Notes under the pieces: model-generated
Databases searched by the model: none
What the model saw: only the letters and a program-made list of their open reading frames with translations
What the model was told of the DNA's origin: nothing
Translations under genes and position numbers: made by a program
In this document: piece after piece, positions 47,127-58,786 of the stretch
Numbering within the stretch: the first letter of the stretch is position 1
How the letters are laid out: each line of letters begins with the position of its first letter
Origin: Diphasiastrum complanatum
Taxonomy: Eukaryota > Streptophyta > Lycopodiopsida > Lycopodiales > Lycopodiaceae
NCBI GenBank assembly: GCA_029204225.1
Contig: CM055110.1
Location: forward strand, 2,579,349 to 2,643,348
DNA length: 64,000 nt
Reading direction: 5' to 3'

Positions 47127-48235
47127 GTACAGGGAGTGTACACAGTACAACATTGTCGTTGAAGAGAGTTTCGGAAGAACTGTCTTATGAGAGTTCGGGG
47201 TTTACGGCGGGTTGAAGACCGAAGGAGAAGCACTGGTGCATAGAGTTTAGCACACGGAAGCTTGGTGAGTTTGAGATTGTGTGAGGATTCAGAGACAAGA
47301 GTTGTCGGCTGAATTAGAACCTCAGCAAACGGAATTTTGAAATTCCAAAGGAAGGCTATTTGGTGTTTACAGTCAGTGTGCACTCAATCGGACACCGTTT
47401 GACAAACAGATTGAAGCATCAGATTTCCAGCAGTAGGGCGACCTCAGAGCAGGAGGATAGGCCCGTTAGAACACTGTGAATAGGAAGCCAAGAATAGATT
47501 TGTGTAAAAAACCTTGGTCTGGGATTTGGGAGCACAAAATAAAAAATTTCTCTCCATTCTAAATCATTTCGGAAGCTATGAGAATCCAGAGGAGGGCACC
47601 TTGATCAGTTCTAGAAGATCTGAAGTGGTCGTGGACAGTCGCATTTCAACCGTGGAGCCATAAGCATTCAAATGAGGCCACCATAGCTGGTAAAGAGAGA
47701 ACAAGGAGAAGAGAAGACATGAGAAAGTCGTGAGAGAGTAGGCAGCTCGCGCAGCGCTCAACGCAGCGGACAATGTAGTATTCCGGAGGGATTTCGTACG
47801 TACAAGTGCAAAGCTCGATGCTCAAAATGGTTCATAGCCATTAGATCTTCTCCACATAAAATCAATGGTAGGGATTTCACGGATCAAGAGTGATGTGGAT
47901 CGTCCGTTTTGTCCCAAATGAAAGGCTATAACCTCCAAACGAAGGGCACCCGGACTGTACCTACGAATACGGTACAGCAAAACAGAGTGATTGCAGCGGA
48001 GAAAGTGTTTGGAGTGCGTCAAAAGTGATTTCATCATTCCATTGGGCGCATAGTTGGGAGTTGAAGATTGAGTGCATTTAAAAGGCGATGCCGATTTGGC
48101 TTTCAAATTGGTGGAAAAAGCGGCGAGTGACTAGGTAAGGAAAAAAGTGCAAGTCATTATTTTCAATTTCTGACATCGCAGCTGGCCTCGGCATACTGCT
48201 TTTAGCCTACAGTGGAAGTTTCAAGCAGTTTAGCG
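47127..48235 (+). other. Long untranslated leader of copia D
   Basis: About 1.1 kb between the PBS and the gag ATG, rich in AGAG/GGAG strings and without a credible ORF. Minus-strand frames (47108-47383, 47576-47773, 47822-48106) have no recognisable domains. A packaging/leader role is inference from position. Confidence 0.5.
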
Positions 48236-49800
48236 ATGACAAACATGGGAGAGTCCATTTTGAGTGAAAGTAGCAAATTGGATGGAATTTCCAACTATGC
48301 AGTGTGGAAATTCAAAATGAAAAACATATTGATGTAGAAAGACGTGTGGGAAGTCGTCACAGGTGATGAGAGAAGGCCGCCAAATGAAGCGGATATCAAA
48401 GTGTTCGACAAAAAGATGAGAAAAGCTTTGACCTTCATTAACTTGTCAGTATAGGATCACATCATTACCCACATTTGTGATGCTGTTACACCCCAAACAA
48501 GCATGGGATGTGCTAAAGGAGCAGTTCAAGACGTCAAATCTGTCTAGAATCATGTTTCTGAAGTCAAAGCTGAATAAAATGAGAGCACATTCAAACGTAC
48601 ATGACAAGAATCAAGACAACGAGGGATGAATTATGGTATATTGACTTGGGAGCCACAAGACACATGACAGGTAACAAGAATTGGTTCAGTAGCTTGAAAG
48701 TGTTGGATAATGGAACATTTGTTTCACAAGCAAATATTGATATGTCATGTAAGACTGGATCTACTTCTTGAAAAAGAAATTGGATGCATTTGACAATCTC
48801 AAGAGCTTCAAAAGCATTGGTTGAAAATCAGACAGGTAGGAAGATCAAAGTCCTACAAGTCTAATGACTTCAATGATCTTTGTGATCAATCATGGATTAA
48901 AAGACAATTTACGCAAGCTCATAATCCTGCTCTCAATGGTGCAGCTGAGCGCAAGAATCGTACAATTCTGGAAAGTGCCAAATCTATGTTAGCTGAGATG
49001 AGACTACCAAAATATTTTTGGTCGAAGCATGCAGTACGGCAGTCTATCTTCAAAATAGAAGTCCTACCATTGCCATACCAAAGATAACACCCGAAGAGGC
49101 ATTCACGAAGAAGAAGCCAAAGGTGAAACCACTTGCAAATCTTTGGATGCAAGGCCTTTGTACACATTCCTAAAGAAGAGAGACGTAAACTTGATGGTAA
49201 AGCTATCAAGTGTATATTCCTAGGATATGATGATCGTGTGAAGGGCTATAGATGTTTTGATCCAGTGGAAAACAAAATCATGTAAGTCGTGATGTTATCT
49301 TTGATGAATCCAAGATCTATGAAGACGAGGATGCTGAGAAGATAGACACATCCAGTGGGAAAGATGGTATAGTGAGGATACCTCCTAATGATGATCCATT
49401 CATTGACCTTCCAAGTGATGAACATGAGGATACATCTCAAGAAACTACTACTCAACCTCTAGAGACAGGTTGGAGAGGTAGAGACGAACCTTTTGGTGCA
49501 AGAAGGATTGAAGTTGCAGGTGACAAACGCAAGGAGAAGGATGTACCATGGGATACATTTTCACTAGGAAGCCGATCACCTGATAGGAAGCTCCCTAAGT
49601 GGTTTGAGAGATTGTTGGAGAGCCACGACATGGATGACTTTCTAGGATCATCTAGCTAAGGAGAGCTACGAAGATCAACAAGCAAGAAGACACAACCTGA
49701 AAGGTATGAAGCAAATTATGCTCTCTTATCTAGCATTATTCAAAGCAAAGAACCTCGACTTATGGTGAAGCGAAGGATGAAGGCTTTGTAGCGAAAGGAC
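48236..49800 (+). mobile_element. Ty1/copia element D, internally deleted
   Basis: Gag starts MTNMGESILSESSKLDG, then YAVWKFKMKNIL, VWEVVTGDERRPPNEADIK and KKMRKALTFINLSV (stops near 48336 and 48453). A deletion leads to protease YIDLGATRHMTGNKNW (Ser of DSGA changed to Leu; near 48640), then to integrase (FLKKKLDAFDN, KSNDFNDLCDQSWIKRQFTQ, PALNGAAERKNRTILESAKS; 48760-49010). Then GCKAFVHIPKEERRKL, IKCIFLGYDDRVKGYRCFDP, and the Asp-rich linker ending KLPKWFERLLESHDMDDF. RT is lost: at 49780 the sequence jumps to AGGCTTTGTAGCGAAAGGACAGG, text found at 62979 in the other D copy. Many frameshifts. Confidence 0.85.
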
Positions 49801-49819
49801 AGGAACATACCATCTCTCG

Positions 49820-50520
49820 AACAAAATGATGATGTATCTCAATATGTTTGGTTCGAGCATGTAGAATTGGATAGCAAGGCAAATGCAGCTTTTGTCATCA
49901 CAATATACACTTATAGCATCCACCTGTAATTGAATTAAATCTGTAAGTAATATTCATGGCCATATTACCACTTATTGTAGCATTGCTAAGCGCATGATAC
50001 TCAGCTTGTGTCGAAGATAAAACTACTGTAGGTTGATATTTACTGCTCCGGGAAAATAGCAGTTATACCATAGCTAAATATAAGACTGTTGGTAGATCTT
50101 CTATCATTAATACTACCTACCCAATCAGTATCTGTATAGCCTACCAACATAAGTGTTTCATATCGATCATACTTCAAGCCAAAGTTTAACGTGCCTCGAA
50201 TATATCTCAAAATATGTTTAGCAGTTTTCTAGAGGGTCTGACCAGGTTCTTGCATGGTGGCTATACTCATCACAAACATCTGATGTGACTCACTCAGACT
50301 AATTCAATGTCAACTATATGATGTCACGATCCTGCACTCGCTCTCCAACTGTTGCTAATTGCTTACGAATCTCTTTGATTTTCAGTAGGTGATCGATAGT
50401 TGCACCATCATCCATCCACAACGTATGCAACTTCATCTTCAAAAATAGTATTCACGATGCGTTTGTCATTTCCAACGATGCCTTCAATCTATCCCAGTTT
50501 CATTCGGTCCTTCCGAATCT
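49820..50520 (-). pseudogene. Copia gag-RNase H deletion derivative (minus strand)
   Basis: From 50520 downward: gag text (LKASLEMTNAS, LKMKLHTLWMDDGATIDHLL, IKEIRKQLATVGERVQDRD) to about 50300. It then passes directly into the RNase H region (KTAKHILRYIRGTLNFGLKY, YTDTDWVGSINDRRSTNS, VLSSTQAEYHALSNATISGN, DAISVYCDDKSCICLA) down to about 49825. Protease, integrase and RT are absent, so the two ends of an element have been joined. Several stops. Confidence 0.72.
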
Positions 50521-51204
50521 GAAATGTAGGAAAGAATAAAAACGAAACAGATTTGCATGAAAGTCTGCCAATGAGCAAAACACAGCGAAAGAGTAGAGCG
50601 TCAGGCCGCCAATGAGCGAGACACTGCCCATTTCGCTCTAAAAGCTAAACTGATAATATGCTTGCTCTATCTTGTGTATCTCCTTGTCTTTCACTGTCTT
50701 AATTGCTAGAATGATATTGTTCTGTGATCTGTTGTCACGTGTCTAGGATTCTGTAAGCTTTCCCACATAAGAAAATTCAAAAGAAACAAATACGTTCGTG
50801 ATACAAACCAAACCCGTTCGCGACACGTTCTTACAGTCTGTTTTAAATGTTTCTTGAGTTGTTAAATATTGTAGATTATTGCTGCACTTATCTAAGTAAG
50901 AATAGGAAATGGAATTGGAACTATTGCTATTGAAAATCACCAAAATCAACAAAACGGGAACAACTAAGATCTGCAATCTTACAAACTGCTTACTACAATT
51001 ATCACTCAACAATTGTAACAAGAACTCCTCAAGGAGTCAAGCACAAAGCAACATCAGATCATAATGTATTGATCTACCACAAGGCCCTGCACATCTACCT
51101 GATCTTAATCACAAATCCAGACTTTAAAGGGGAAGAATCAACAACAAAACACATTCATACATCAGTACTCAGATTTAATGCATGAAAATGGAGCATAGAT
51201 GGAA
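50521..51204. other. Unassigned region, possible LTR remnant
   Basis: Follows the 5' side of the minus-strand copia derivative, where its leader and LTR would be expected. A near-repeat GCCAATGAGC(A/G)A(A/G)ACAC.GC occurs at about 50567 and 50610. No LTR ends or PBS could be fixed. No gene. Confidence 0.35.
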
Positions 51205-51505
51205 ATGCAAATAGGAGGATCTTCAATTAAAAATGCAACAACATTTCAGTATAGTATCTAGTGCTCAGAAACTCGTGGAAGAGGCCTCTATATATACCCA
51301 CAAGCTGGCGAATCCAATTTTACAATACTGTGGATTCCACCTCTACAACTGAGTGAATCCCATTCTATAAAGATTTGGGTTCCACCTCCTACATGATAAT
51401 AGGAGGACTCTTTATTAAAAATATAACTTAAGTGAGAGAGTCTAAGTACTCTAGCTCCCAAATGGTTTTTCCATCTTTAGGAATTACCATGGGGCTCAAA
51501 GAATA
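51205..51505 (+). repeat. Dispersed repeat, copy 2
   Basis: Same-orientation match to 537-826, with small indels (for example an extra ACTCGTGGA near 51270). The gag text that follows copy 1 is absent here, so the repeat unit ends near GGGGCTCA in both. Confidence 0.65.
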
Positions 51506-53317
51506 TACATTTTTAGCCTAGCACTAATCTCGTGCTCTCAGTCTCGGCTCTCAACTTCATCTCTGCTGGAAGCCTTTTGAGTCGAGAGGTTCTGCATTGA
51601 CACCTCGGGCAATGGCATCAGCTAACATTATCCTCCACTATAGTGTTGCAGGTCCCACTGCATCGATTCTGCCTTGATGTATGGTCCTTAGAAAGGCATG
51701 GATCCATACTTGCCTACGTAAAACCAAGAACTTTATTGGATTCGTTTCTTAGGTGCCTCGACAAAACTCCAAGTTGCAGCAAACTTTTTTTTTAGGACAA
51801 CCCTACATAGCTAAGAGCTTTTCTTTTATCAAGAGATTTCTCATAGCTGAACCTCGTCTTTGCATCCAACAGAATGGGCCCATGTACGGCTTCATTCCCG
51901 GTATGAACTTATTTCCATACCACTTCTCGATCATCTGCATGTATTAACTGGAATTAAATGCGGCTCAAAAATAAAGCCTCGTCATCATTAGATGTGCATC
52001 TTCCATTTGTAAAGGCTGATTGACGTCCAACCTAATGGTTGGCAGACCTATAACCCAAGTATGCACTCTAACGTCACATGGAAGGCTATAGATAAATAAT
52101 AATTAGCAATTTCTTAGACTACAGTATCCGCACTTCCACTTTAAGTATACCCCAAACTTCAGGAGTGTGTCTTGATACTTACAAGGGCTGAGCTTGAGTC
52201 AATTCCTGAAATCATAGGCCCAATTGACTTGTCACTTGGCTGGCTTCGTTTTCTCCCAAGGATCTCTTCTCTTGATCGGCACATAGTAGGGATCTAGTCC
52301 CTTTTCCAGTTCAGTGCTCTTAGGTTTTCTTGTAGCTGCTCATCGTTATTCAGCAGCATTACAATCCTCCAGGAGGGTTGTGGTCATAGGGCGTTCACAA
52401 GGTTACTGAGATTTGGATACTCTTCAACCATTATTTTCTTTGCCTCCCTCGCTCTCCCTTTTTGTAGGTCTTTTGAAACTCATCTCAGACTCCTTGCGAT
52501 CATCATATCATCTTTTTGATCTTTTCTATAGATTTCTTCAGCAACTTCCTCTGAGGGTCCTTGCCAAAGCGGTGGCACTCTTGGTATCAAGAACCTTTTG
52601 AAGTAGAATCCTTGGGCTTTGATCTAGCTAAGGTTTCACTCTTACTCTCGAAGGAGATGGAGAAAGTCCCACAGAAGGCTACACGTCTCATCAAGTGGAT
52701 CTTGCTTGAAATAATTGAAGTCAGGTGGTGAAGGAGGTGAGAATGGTTTACGAGAAGAGGGTGGTGGGTTAGTTATGAGGTTATACTGAGCTGTGGTAAC
52801 ATAAATTGTTTTTAAAAAATGGTCATCAGATTTTAGAAAAGATATGGTGGGTATGGTGTCAAAAAGTGAATGCGGCAGGTGGTCGAATGAGTAAATGGAA
52901 AAAATGATGGTTGGTAAAATACAAATGGATCAGAAAAATAAGAAGATGAGTGAGGCAACTGAGTGTAAGTAGAGAAATATTCGGGTTTGTGGAGAGAGCC
53001 AACAGTGGATCCTTTATTTGGCATGCCCAAGACCAGCAGCTTGTTGGTTGATGGATCAGCTTTGCTCAGCAGGTGCTCCGACATCATCATTGTGGTCATC
53101 TTTCTTATGCGCTGATACGCTTGCGTCGAGTTTACGGGACAGGTTTAAGACTCCTAAGCCCGTGAGCTACCAGCTGGCAGCACAAAAGATTTTCTTTGGT
53201 TTCTTTTTTCGTTTCGTGTGTGTCATGGTATTTTGGTCTTGGAGGCATGTTTGACTTTTGCAAATCATTCGACCTTCAAGTTTCAATTCGCTTCATGTCT
53301 TAGGCTTTTCGCGGTGC
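51506..53317. other. Unclassified degenerate region
   Basis: No domain was recognised on either strand. The minus strand has short coding-like bits around 51830-51940 (EKWYGNKFIPGMKPYMGPFC, MRNLLIKEKLLAM) and 52833-53099 (Ser/Pro/Phe-rich), separated by stops. They may be remains of another unassigned transposon ORF. A host gene is unlikely given the stop density. Confidence 0.35.
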
Positions 53318-54520
53318 GTTGCATTGTTAAGAGATCTTTTAAATTTGCGCTCTATGCCAAGATGGTGTGTTTGGAATTTCAACTTGGTAGAGTATATTTC
53401 AAAACATGACTGAATATTTGTTGTTCAGATGCTTTCTTATTCTTTGAGAGATAGCTGATTATATCTTTTTGTAGTGCTATTGATGGAACGCTATTTGATA
53501 TTAAAATTGCTAGCCTAATTTGGTATAAGACCTATATGTAGGGCGGATATAGTGTAAAATTGAAAAGAAAGAACTTGCTCGATAGGCTAGCATAATCAAG
53601 GAAGCTTATATTTCCATCATAAAATCCATGAGCAAATGGAAATAAAAAAGGAAATAGGCTAGTTTCCAATTTAAAACTAGTTGAATCTTGATAAATATCA
53701 TGATGTCGTTTGTCCATTATGCTCAAAAATGGGGTTGTATCTTCTAGTAGAATAATATACGATTTTTGGGAGGGGATCTACAGTCATAGTTTCATATGCA
53801 ACTTGCCAAAGGAGAAGGTGATCGATAGATTGTAGAGAAATGAAGGCTAGGCTATTGTTCGAAGCATTTTTCTCAGAGTTTGTGTAAAACCTTGCAAATA
53901 ACGAATTATGTTCCAAATTTTGTTTTAAACAATCTCCGGAGGGACTTTCTCTTAACAAATCATTTTCAACATGTAGATCACATGCAATTGCATTATCAAG
54001 CAATGATTTTCTTGTGATCCAGCCTTCTGGAAAAGACTTATAACGTCTTTTTGTTTCAATTGAAAATCAACAAAAGCCTAGATTTTGCCACCACAAAAGG
54101 CTCTAATCCCAATATGTTTCGTATATATTCAGGTGATTGAAATACAGTGTAGCGTATTCTATGTTTATTTTTGACACAATAATTACAAACATACCATGTT
54201 TTTTTGGATTCATTTCCATATGTATATTTCCATAAAAAAGTATTGGCTATTTGCGTACGGAGTATATTTCAATTTCTAATATGTTTTTTTTTTAAATGCT
54301 GGTGCATGGAAAAAGTTGAGTTGCCACAAGGGGAACAACATTTCATGCATTTCACTAGATTCATACTGATTTCCAACCATTGAATTATTCATCTTGAAAT
54401 TTCTAGTCTCGTCTGTTGAGAGTGTAAAATTGTCCCTTTGATTTTTCAATGTTCTTTGTCTAGCAAACGAGCTCTTTTGGTTCATTGATGATGTCATGAA
54501 TATAGTCTAAGCAACAACAA
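53318..54520 (-). pseudogene. Helitron-like Rep N-part, right-arm (inverted) copy
   Basis: Reverse-complement copy of about 18975-19946. From 54497 downward: MTSSMNQKSSFARQRT, LLDNAIACDLHVENDLL, LETSLFPFLFPFAHGFYDGN, FLDYASLSSKF, then (broken) the text equivalent to SKNKKASEQQIFSHVLKYT. It retains about 160 bp (around 53790-53960) that the left copy lacks (SIDHLLLWQVAYETMTVDP and surroundings). It stops near 53318, before the HUH motif; the helicase is absent. The following 54521-54880 matches the left-arm spacer 18610-18960. Confidence 0.85.
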
Positions 54521-54879
54521 AGATGGCAATTAAAATACGTATTAAAATCTAAATGCTAAAAGTGAAGATTGCAATATGCATCTTTGAATTGAAAAGCTAC
54601 AAAATGAGATGATAAATTTATTATTTGAAGTATCAAAAAGAGGAAGTAGTCTTTATATAAATGCCTGCAAACATATAAACATACCAAATGATCATCTATG
54701 ATTCTTAGATAACAAGAAAGAAAAATTTATCATAGTACAACATTGGAAAATGTATCATAACAGATAAAATTGTAGCAAGTATTTGAAGAAGTTCGAGAGA
54801 AGAAAAAAAAAAATTGAACAAAACAGTTAAATTGATTGCTAACATTGCCATCGTATACCGAAAGAGATTAAACTTCCAT

Positions 54880-57003
54880 CACCATTGGCTTGTGTGCAAC
54901 ATCCACAACCAATAAGCACTCGTGCATACCAACCCAAACTAAAAGTCTATCAATGGGATGTACACAATGATGAAGTTTTGAACACCATTGATGAAGATCA
55001 AAGGTTGACTTACAATTGATTGATAAGCAATTCCAAATGCGTGAAAAGCTGAAACAGCTGATCAAGCCTTTAATACAAAATCAAAAAATCCTAGTAGGCT
55101 TCATCATCTACAAGCACATCCATAGAGGACGTTCCTAAGGTCCCACCCGAGATAGTTGATGATCCACTTTATGATGTTCTTCAGCACTTTATTTACACCA
55201 TTGATGATGTCATCATCAGTATGGTAAAGCCAAAACGGGAGCATCAACCACCATCAACTTCTTTTGAGGGACCTGCAAAGACAATACCTCTTAATCTGAA
55301 GGAAGATGATCAAGACATAGACCATATCGTACACGTAGGAGCCCATCTGAATCCCCAACCCAATTATAGGATTTGGAAAAGTTATTGCGCAAATACAAAG
55401 ATGTGTTTGCATGGACTTATAAAGAAATGAAGGGGGTCCCTCCTGACATTGCTGTCCATACAATCCCATTATTGGATGGTGCCATACTTGTGAGAGCGAA
55501 ACCTTATCGCACCAATCCTACATATCGAGAAAAGATACGAGAAGATATTCAAAAGCTTCTCAATGCTGGTTTCATTTATGAAATCGAGCACACCAGTTGG
55601 GTATCACCAATTGTGGCAGTACCAAAGAAAAATGGTAAACTTCATATTTGCGTGGATTTGAAAAAGCTGAATGATCAAACAAAGACGGATCACTTTCCCT
55701 TACCTCTGACCACACAAATCCTCAAAGATATGGCAGGAGTAGAAGCTTTTATCTTCCTAGATGGTTTTAGTGTCTATTTTTTAGTCCAAATTGCTCCTGA
55801 AGATCGCTTCAAAATGGCCTTTGTTACAGAGTTTGGCACATTCAAAATATCAAGTTATGCTTTCAAAGATTTGTTACACAAGAATCTAGAGATTTATCTC
55901 AATGATGTACATTATTTTGAGGATAAACATCTCGATGCCCTTGAACAAGTCATTTGTTGTCGACGGTTCGGAATTTCATTGAATCCTGAAAAGTGCCAAA
56001 TCTCGGTTACCCATGGTGTGGTGCTAGGCCATATCATTTCTCAAAATGGTATAGCCACTGATCCCAAAAAGATCAGAGTGATTCTAGAAATGCCCCTACC
56101 AGGAACAGTGAAAGAAATTTACGTCTTTCTGGGCGACACATGTTATTATCGAGTTTTATAATACACTTCGCTGATAAAGCACGATTAGTATATCAAATCA
56201 TTACTGATCCAAGGTGGACAAAAGACAAGATTAAAGCCTTCGGAGACCTCAAACAAGCTTTAGTCACCGCACCCATTCTTGTTGTGCCCGATTATAATAA
56301 GGAGTTCCATGTGCATACGGATGCTAGTAAGTATGCTATTGGTGCTATCTTAACACAACCCGAAGAATTTGGAAATGATTTCTCAATCCATTTCCTAAGC
56401 CGTCAGCTTGTTCCAGTTGAGGCTAACTATTCCACAACAAATCGAGAAGCACTAGCAATGGTCTATGTTGTTCAACAATTTCGACACTATTTGCTAGGCC
56501 AGCTTTTTATTTTCTATATCGACCATCATGCTCTTCTTTACCTATTGAATGAACCTTGCAAAATCGGATGAATTGCACGTTGGCTGTTGATTCTTTTAGA
56601 ATTCAACCTTCAAGTTGCTATTTAGAAGGAATCACAACATTTTTTGGCTAATTATCTTTCACAATTACCTAATGCTGAAGCATATGATGAGCCAATAAAT
56701 GATGAGTTACCAGATGCATGTCTATTTTATATAGATGCGACTCCATTATGGACAGATGATATCACTAGATATCTAGCCACTGGGGAAATAGATTTTCAGC
56801 TAACAAAAATGCAAAAAATAAAGCTTATTATGAATTCTTTACCATATCATCTTATTGCAGGACAATCATATAAGCTAGGTGTTGATGGTATTACATGACG
56901 TTGTGCACATGAGTCTGAAGTCCGTCAGATTATTGCCTTGACACACGAGGGTATTGGGGGTGGACATTTCTCCTCTGATGCTACTGCTCGGGCAATTCTT
57001 CTC
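54880..57003 (+). mobile_element. Ty3/gypsy pol fragment, right-arm (inverted) copy
   Basis: Plus-strand copy of the 16880-18650 minus-strand fragment. It has the linker (MVKPKREHQPPSTSFEG; 55221), then RT fingers and palm: LLRKYKDVFAWTYKEMKGVP, PYRTNPTYREKIREDIQKLL, GFIYEIEHTSWVSPIVAVPK, FPLPLTTQILKDMAGVEAFI, with the first catalytic Asp region FLDGFS and the active site YLNDVH (Asp to Asn; 55890s). About 50 bp of the left copy's QVMPLGLCNAPSTFQ region is missing. Thumb, RNase H (56140-56571: DYNKEFHVHTDASKYAIGAI) and integrase start (THEGIGGGHFSSDATARAIL) follow. It ends at 57003 at a sharp junction with inverted copia B. Confidence 0.88.
55373..56161 (+). pseudogene. Gypsy reverse transcriptase frame
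   Basis: A 262-codon open frame with the RT domains from KYKDVFAW (upstream motif) to GVVLGHIISQNGIATDPKKI (thumb). It includes VPKKNGKLHICVDLKKLND and QIAPEDRFKMAFVTEF. The active-site second Asp is replaced (YLND), and the palm segment before it is shortened, so the enzyme cannot be active. This copy keeps the fingers that the left-arm copy lost. Confidence 0.87.
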
Positions 57004-58617
57004 TGTGCTTGATGTAGCATGCATCTGGCTGAGTTGAGAAGAGTTTGATTCTTCCTTTTTGCAATCACGTTCTGTTGAGGTGAATAGGAAGTGGTGAACT
57101 GTCTTCTAATACCATGTTCAACCATGTAGTCGGACATCTCGTTCGACATGTATTTGCTGCCACCATCAGTTCAGAGTGCCTTCACTTTTGCAGATGTTTG
57201 TGTCTCAACCATGGCCTTGAGTCTCTTGATCATTCAAAGGCTTCATATCTGTGCTTAATGAACATGATTGTAGACCATCTAGAATAATCATCTATGAAAG
57301 TGATAAAATAGATTGCATCTCCCTAAGGACGGAGTTGGCATTGGACCATAAAAATTGCTATGTACAAGATCCAATACATGCTTGGTTTTAATGCAATGTG
57401 ATTTTGGGAACTTGATTCTATAGTGCTTCCCATAGATGCATGATTCACAAAAGAAAGATTTCCTATCTAATGAGGAAGATAAATTCAGGCCATCAACTAA
57501 ATTATTACAATGCATATAAGAAAGTGATCTTGTATTCACGTGTCCAAATCGACTATGCCACAGAACCGCACTGTCGTTTACATTTTCATTAGAGATACTA
57601 GCTAATGCAACTGAATTAGAGAGTATGTAAAGATTTCTGACTCTAGTGCATGTAGTCAGAGTTGTGTCATTCCTCGAGTATTGTACACTACTGCTCAGAT
57701 GAGAAAGTAATAGTGTAGCCCTCATCAACTATCTTAGAGACTAATAACAGGTTCTTTGATAATTGAGAAACCTGAAGGACGTTAGGTAGATCATTGTTGA
57801 GGGTGATCTTCACTGTTCCTTTGCCTTCCATGCGTATGGTGCTTGAATCTCCGAGGTAGATGAATTGATCTCTGTTGTGAGCTGCATACTCGGTAAACCA
57901 TTCCTTGCGAGAGGTCATGTGTTGGGTAGCGCCGCTGTCCAGGTACCAGCTATCACAGTCTTCGTTGTTGTTGCTGTAAGCCATTAATAAGTGTGTATCT
58001 TGCTCCTTGAATTCCGCCGCGTTGGAGGAGTCTGGCTACTGCTGTTGTTGTTGCTTCTTTGTCTCATTGTAGATCCGGATATGACACTCCTGGATGTCGT
58101 AATTGGCTCTCTTACAATATCTGCAGAAAAGCTTCTTGTGCGATTCACCATGCTCAGCTTGAGTGTGAGGCTTCTACTGTTGTTGTTGCACTTGATTCTT
58201 GCCCTTGGAATAGTATTTCTTCTTGATGTATAGAGCCATGGACTTGTCTTTGATGGACAAGCTGCTGGTCTTTCTCCGCATTTCTTCTTGAAGTAGGTGA
58301 CCAATCACCTTTTGAAGAGTGAGGTCAGGTTGTGTGGAGATCATCACCACAAAGTGTTCTGGAAGAGAAGAAAGCAAGGTCATAACAACATCATCATCTT
58401 GAATAGAACATCCTACAACTGATAACTGATCCAATAAAGGTTTGAAGCTGTTGATGTGAGAAGTGATGGCAGTAGAATCAGACATGCTAAGAGTAAAGAA
58501 CTTCCTTCTAAGATGTAATCTAGTGGTTACATCACGAGTCTCATAGAGATTTGATAGCAAATTTAATACATCCTTAGAGGTTTTGCATGTGGTAACATGG
58601 GATATTTGGGAGTCGGC
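57004..58617 (-). pseudogene. Copia B gag to integrase, right-arm (inverted) copy
   Basis: Reverse-complement copy of about 11089-12745. From 58560 downward: gag LYETRDVTTRLHLRRKFFTL, knuckle YCKRANYDIQECH-type text, protease SWYLDSGATQHMTSRKEW (57984-57688), pre-integrase LWHSRFGHVNTRSL, YGKHYRIKFPKSHC (57728-57288), and integrase EYMSNEMSDYMVEHGIRRQF with PQQNVIAKRKNQTLLNSA (57149-57030). It ends within integrase at the gypsy junction. RT, RNase H and the 3' LTR are missing compared with the left arm. Confidence 0.88.
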
Positions 58618-58786
58618 CAGAAACTACAATAAATGATTGTCACCTAATTAGGTAGGTCGTTGTACTTGGAAGTATATGGCTTCTGTGACAACTATACATA
58701 ATGTATAATGTCAACCAGTAGGGAGTGTTGACGTGGACAAGGGCGTCCGTGTTCTCTCACTTCACATTTTAGGAGAAGTGGCTGTC
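58618..58786 (-). repeat. Internal piece of copia B LTR, right-arm copy
   Basis: Reverse complement of the LTR text from GCCACTTCTCC to ATTTATTGTAGTTT (left arm 10040-10185 or 15383-15548). The CATTTATTGTAG variant agrees with the 3' LTR. It is fused on one side to gag (CTGGCCGACTCC) and on the other to ORF X (GGCAAAATAGACAGCC). Confidence 0.82.

Noticed and set aside
47108-48106. Minus-strand frames in the copia D leader
   Set aside because: No domains, and they lie between a PBS and gag, where an untranslated leader is expected.
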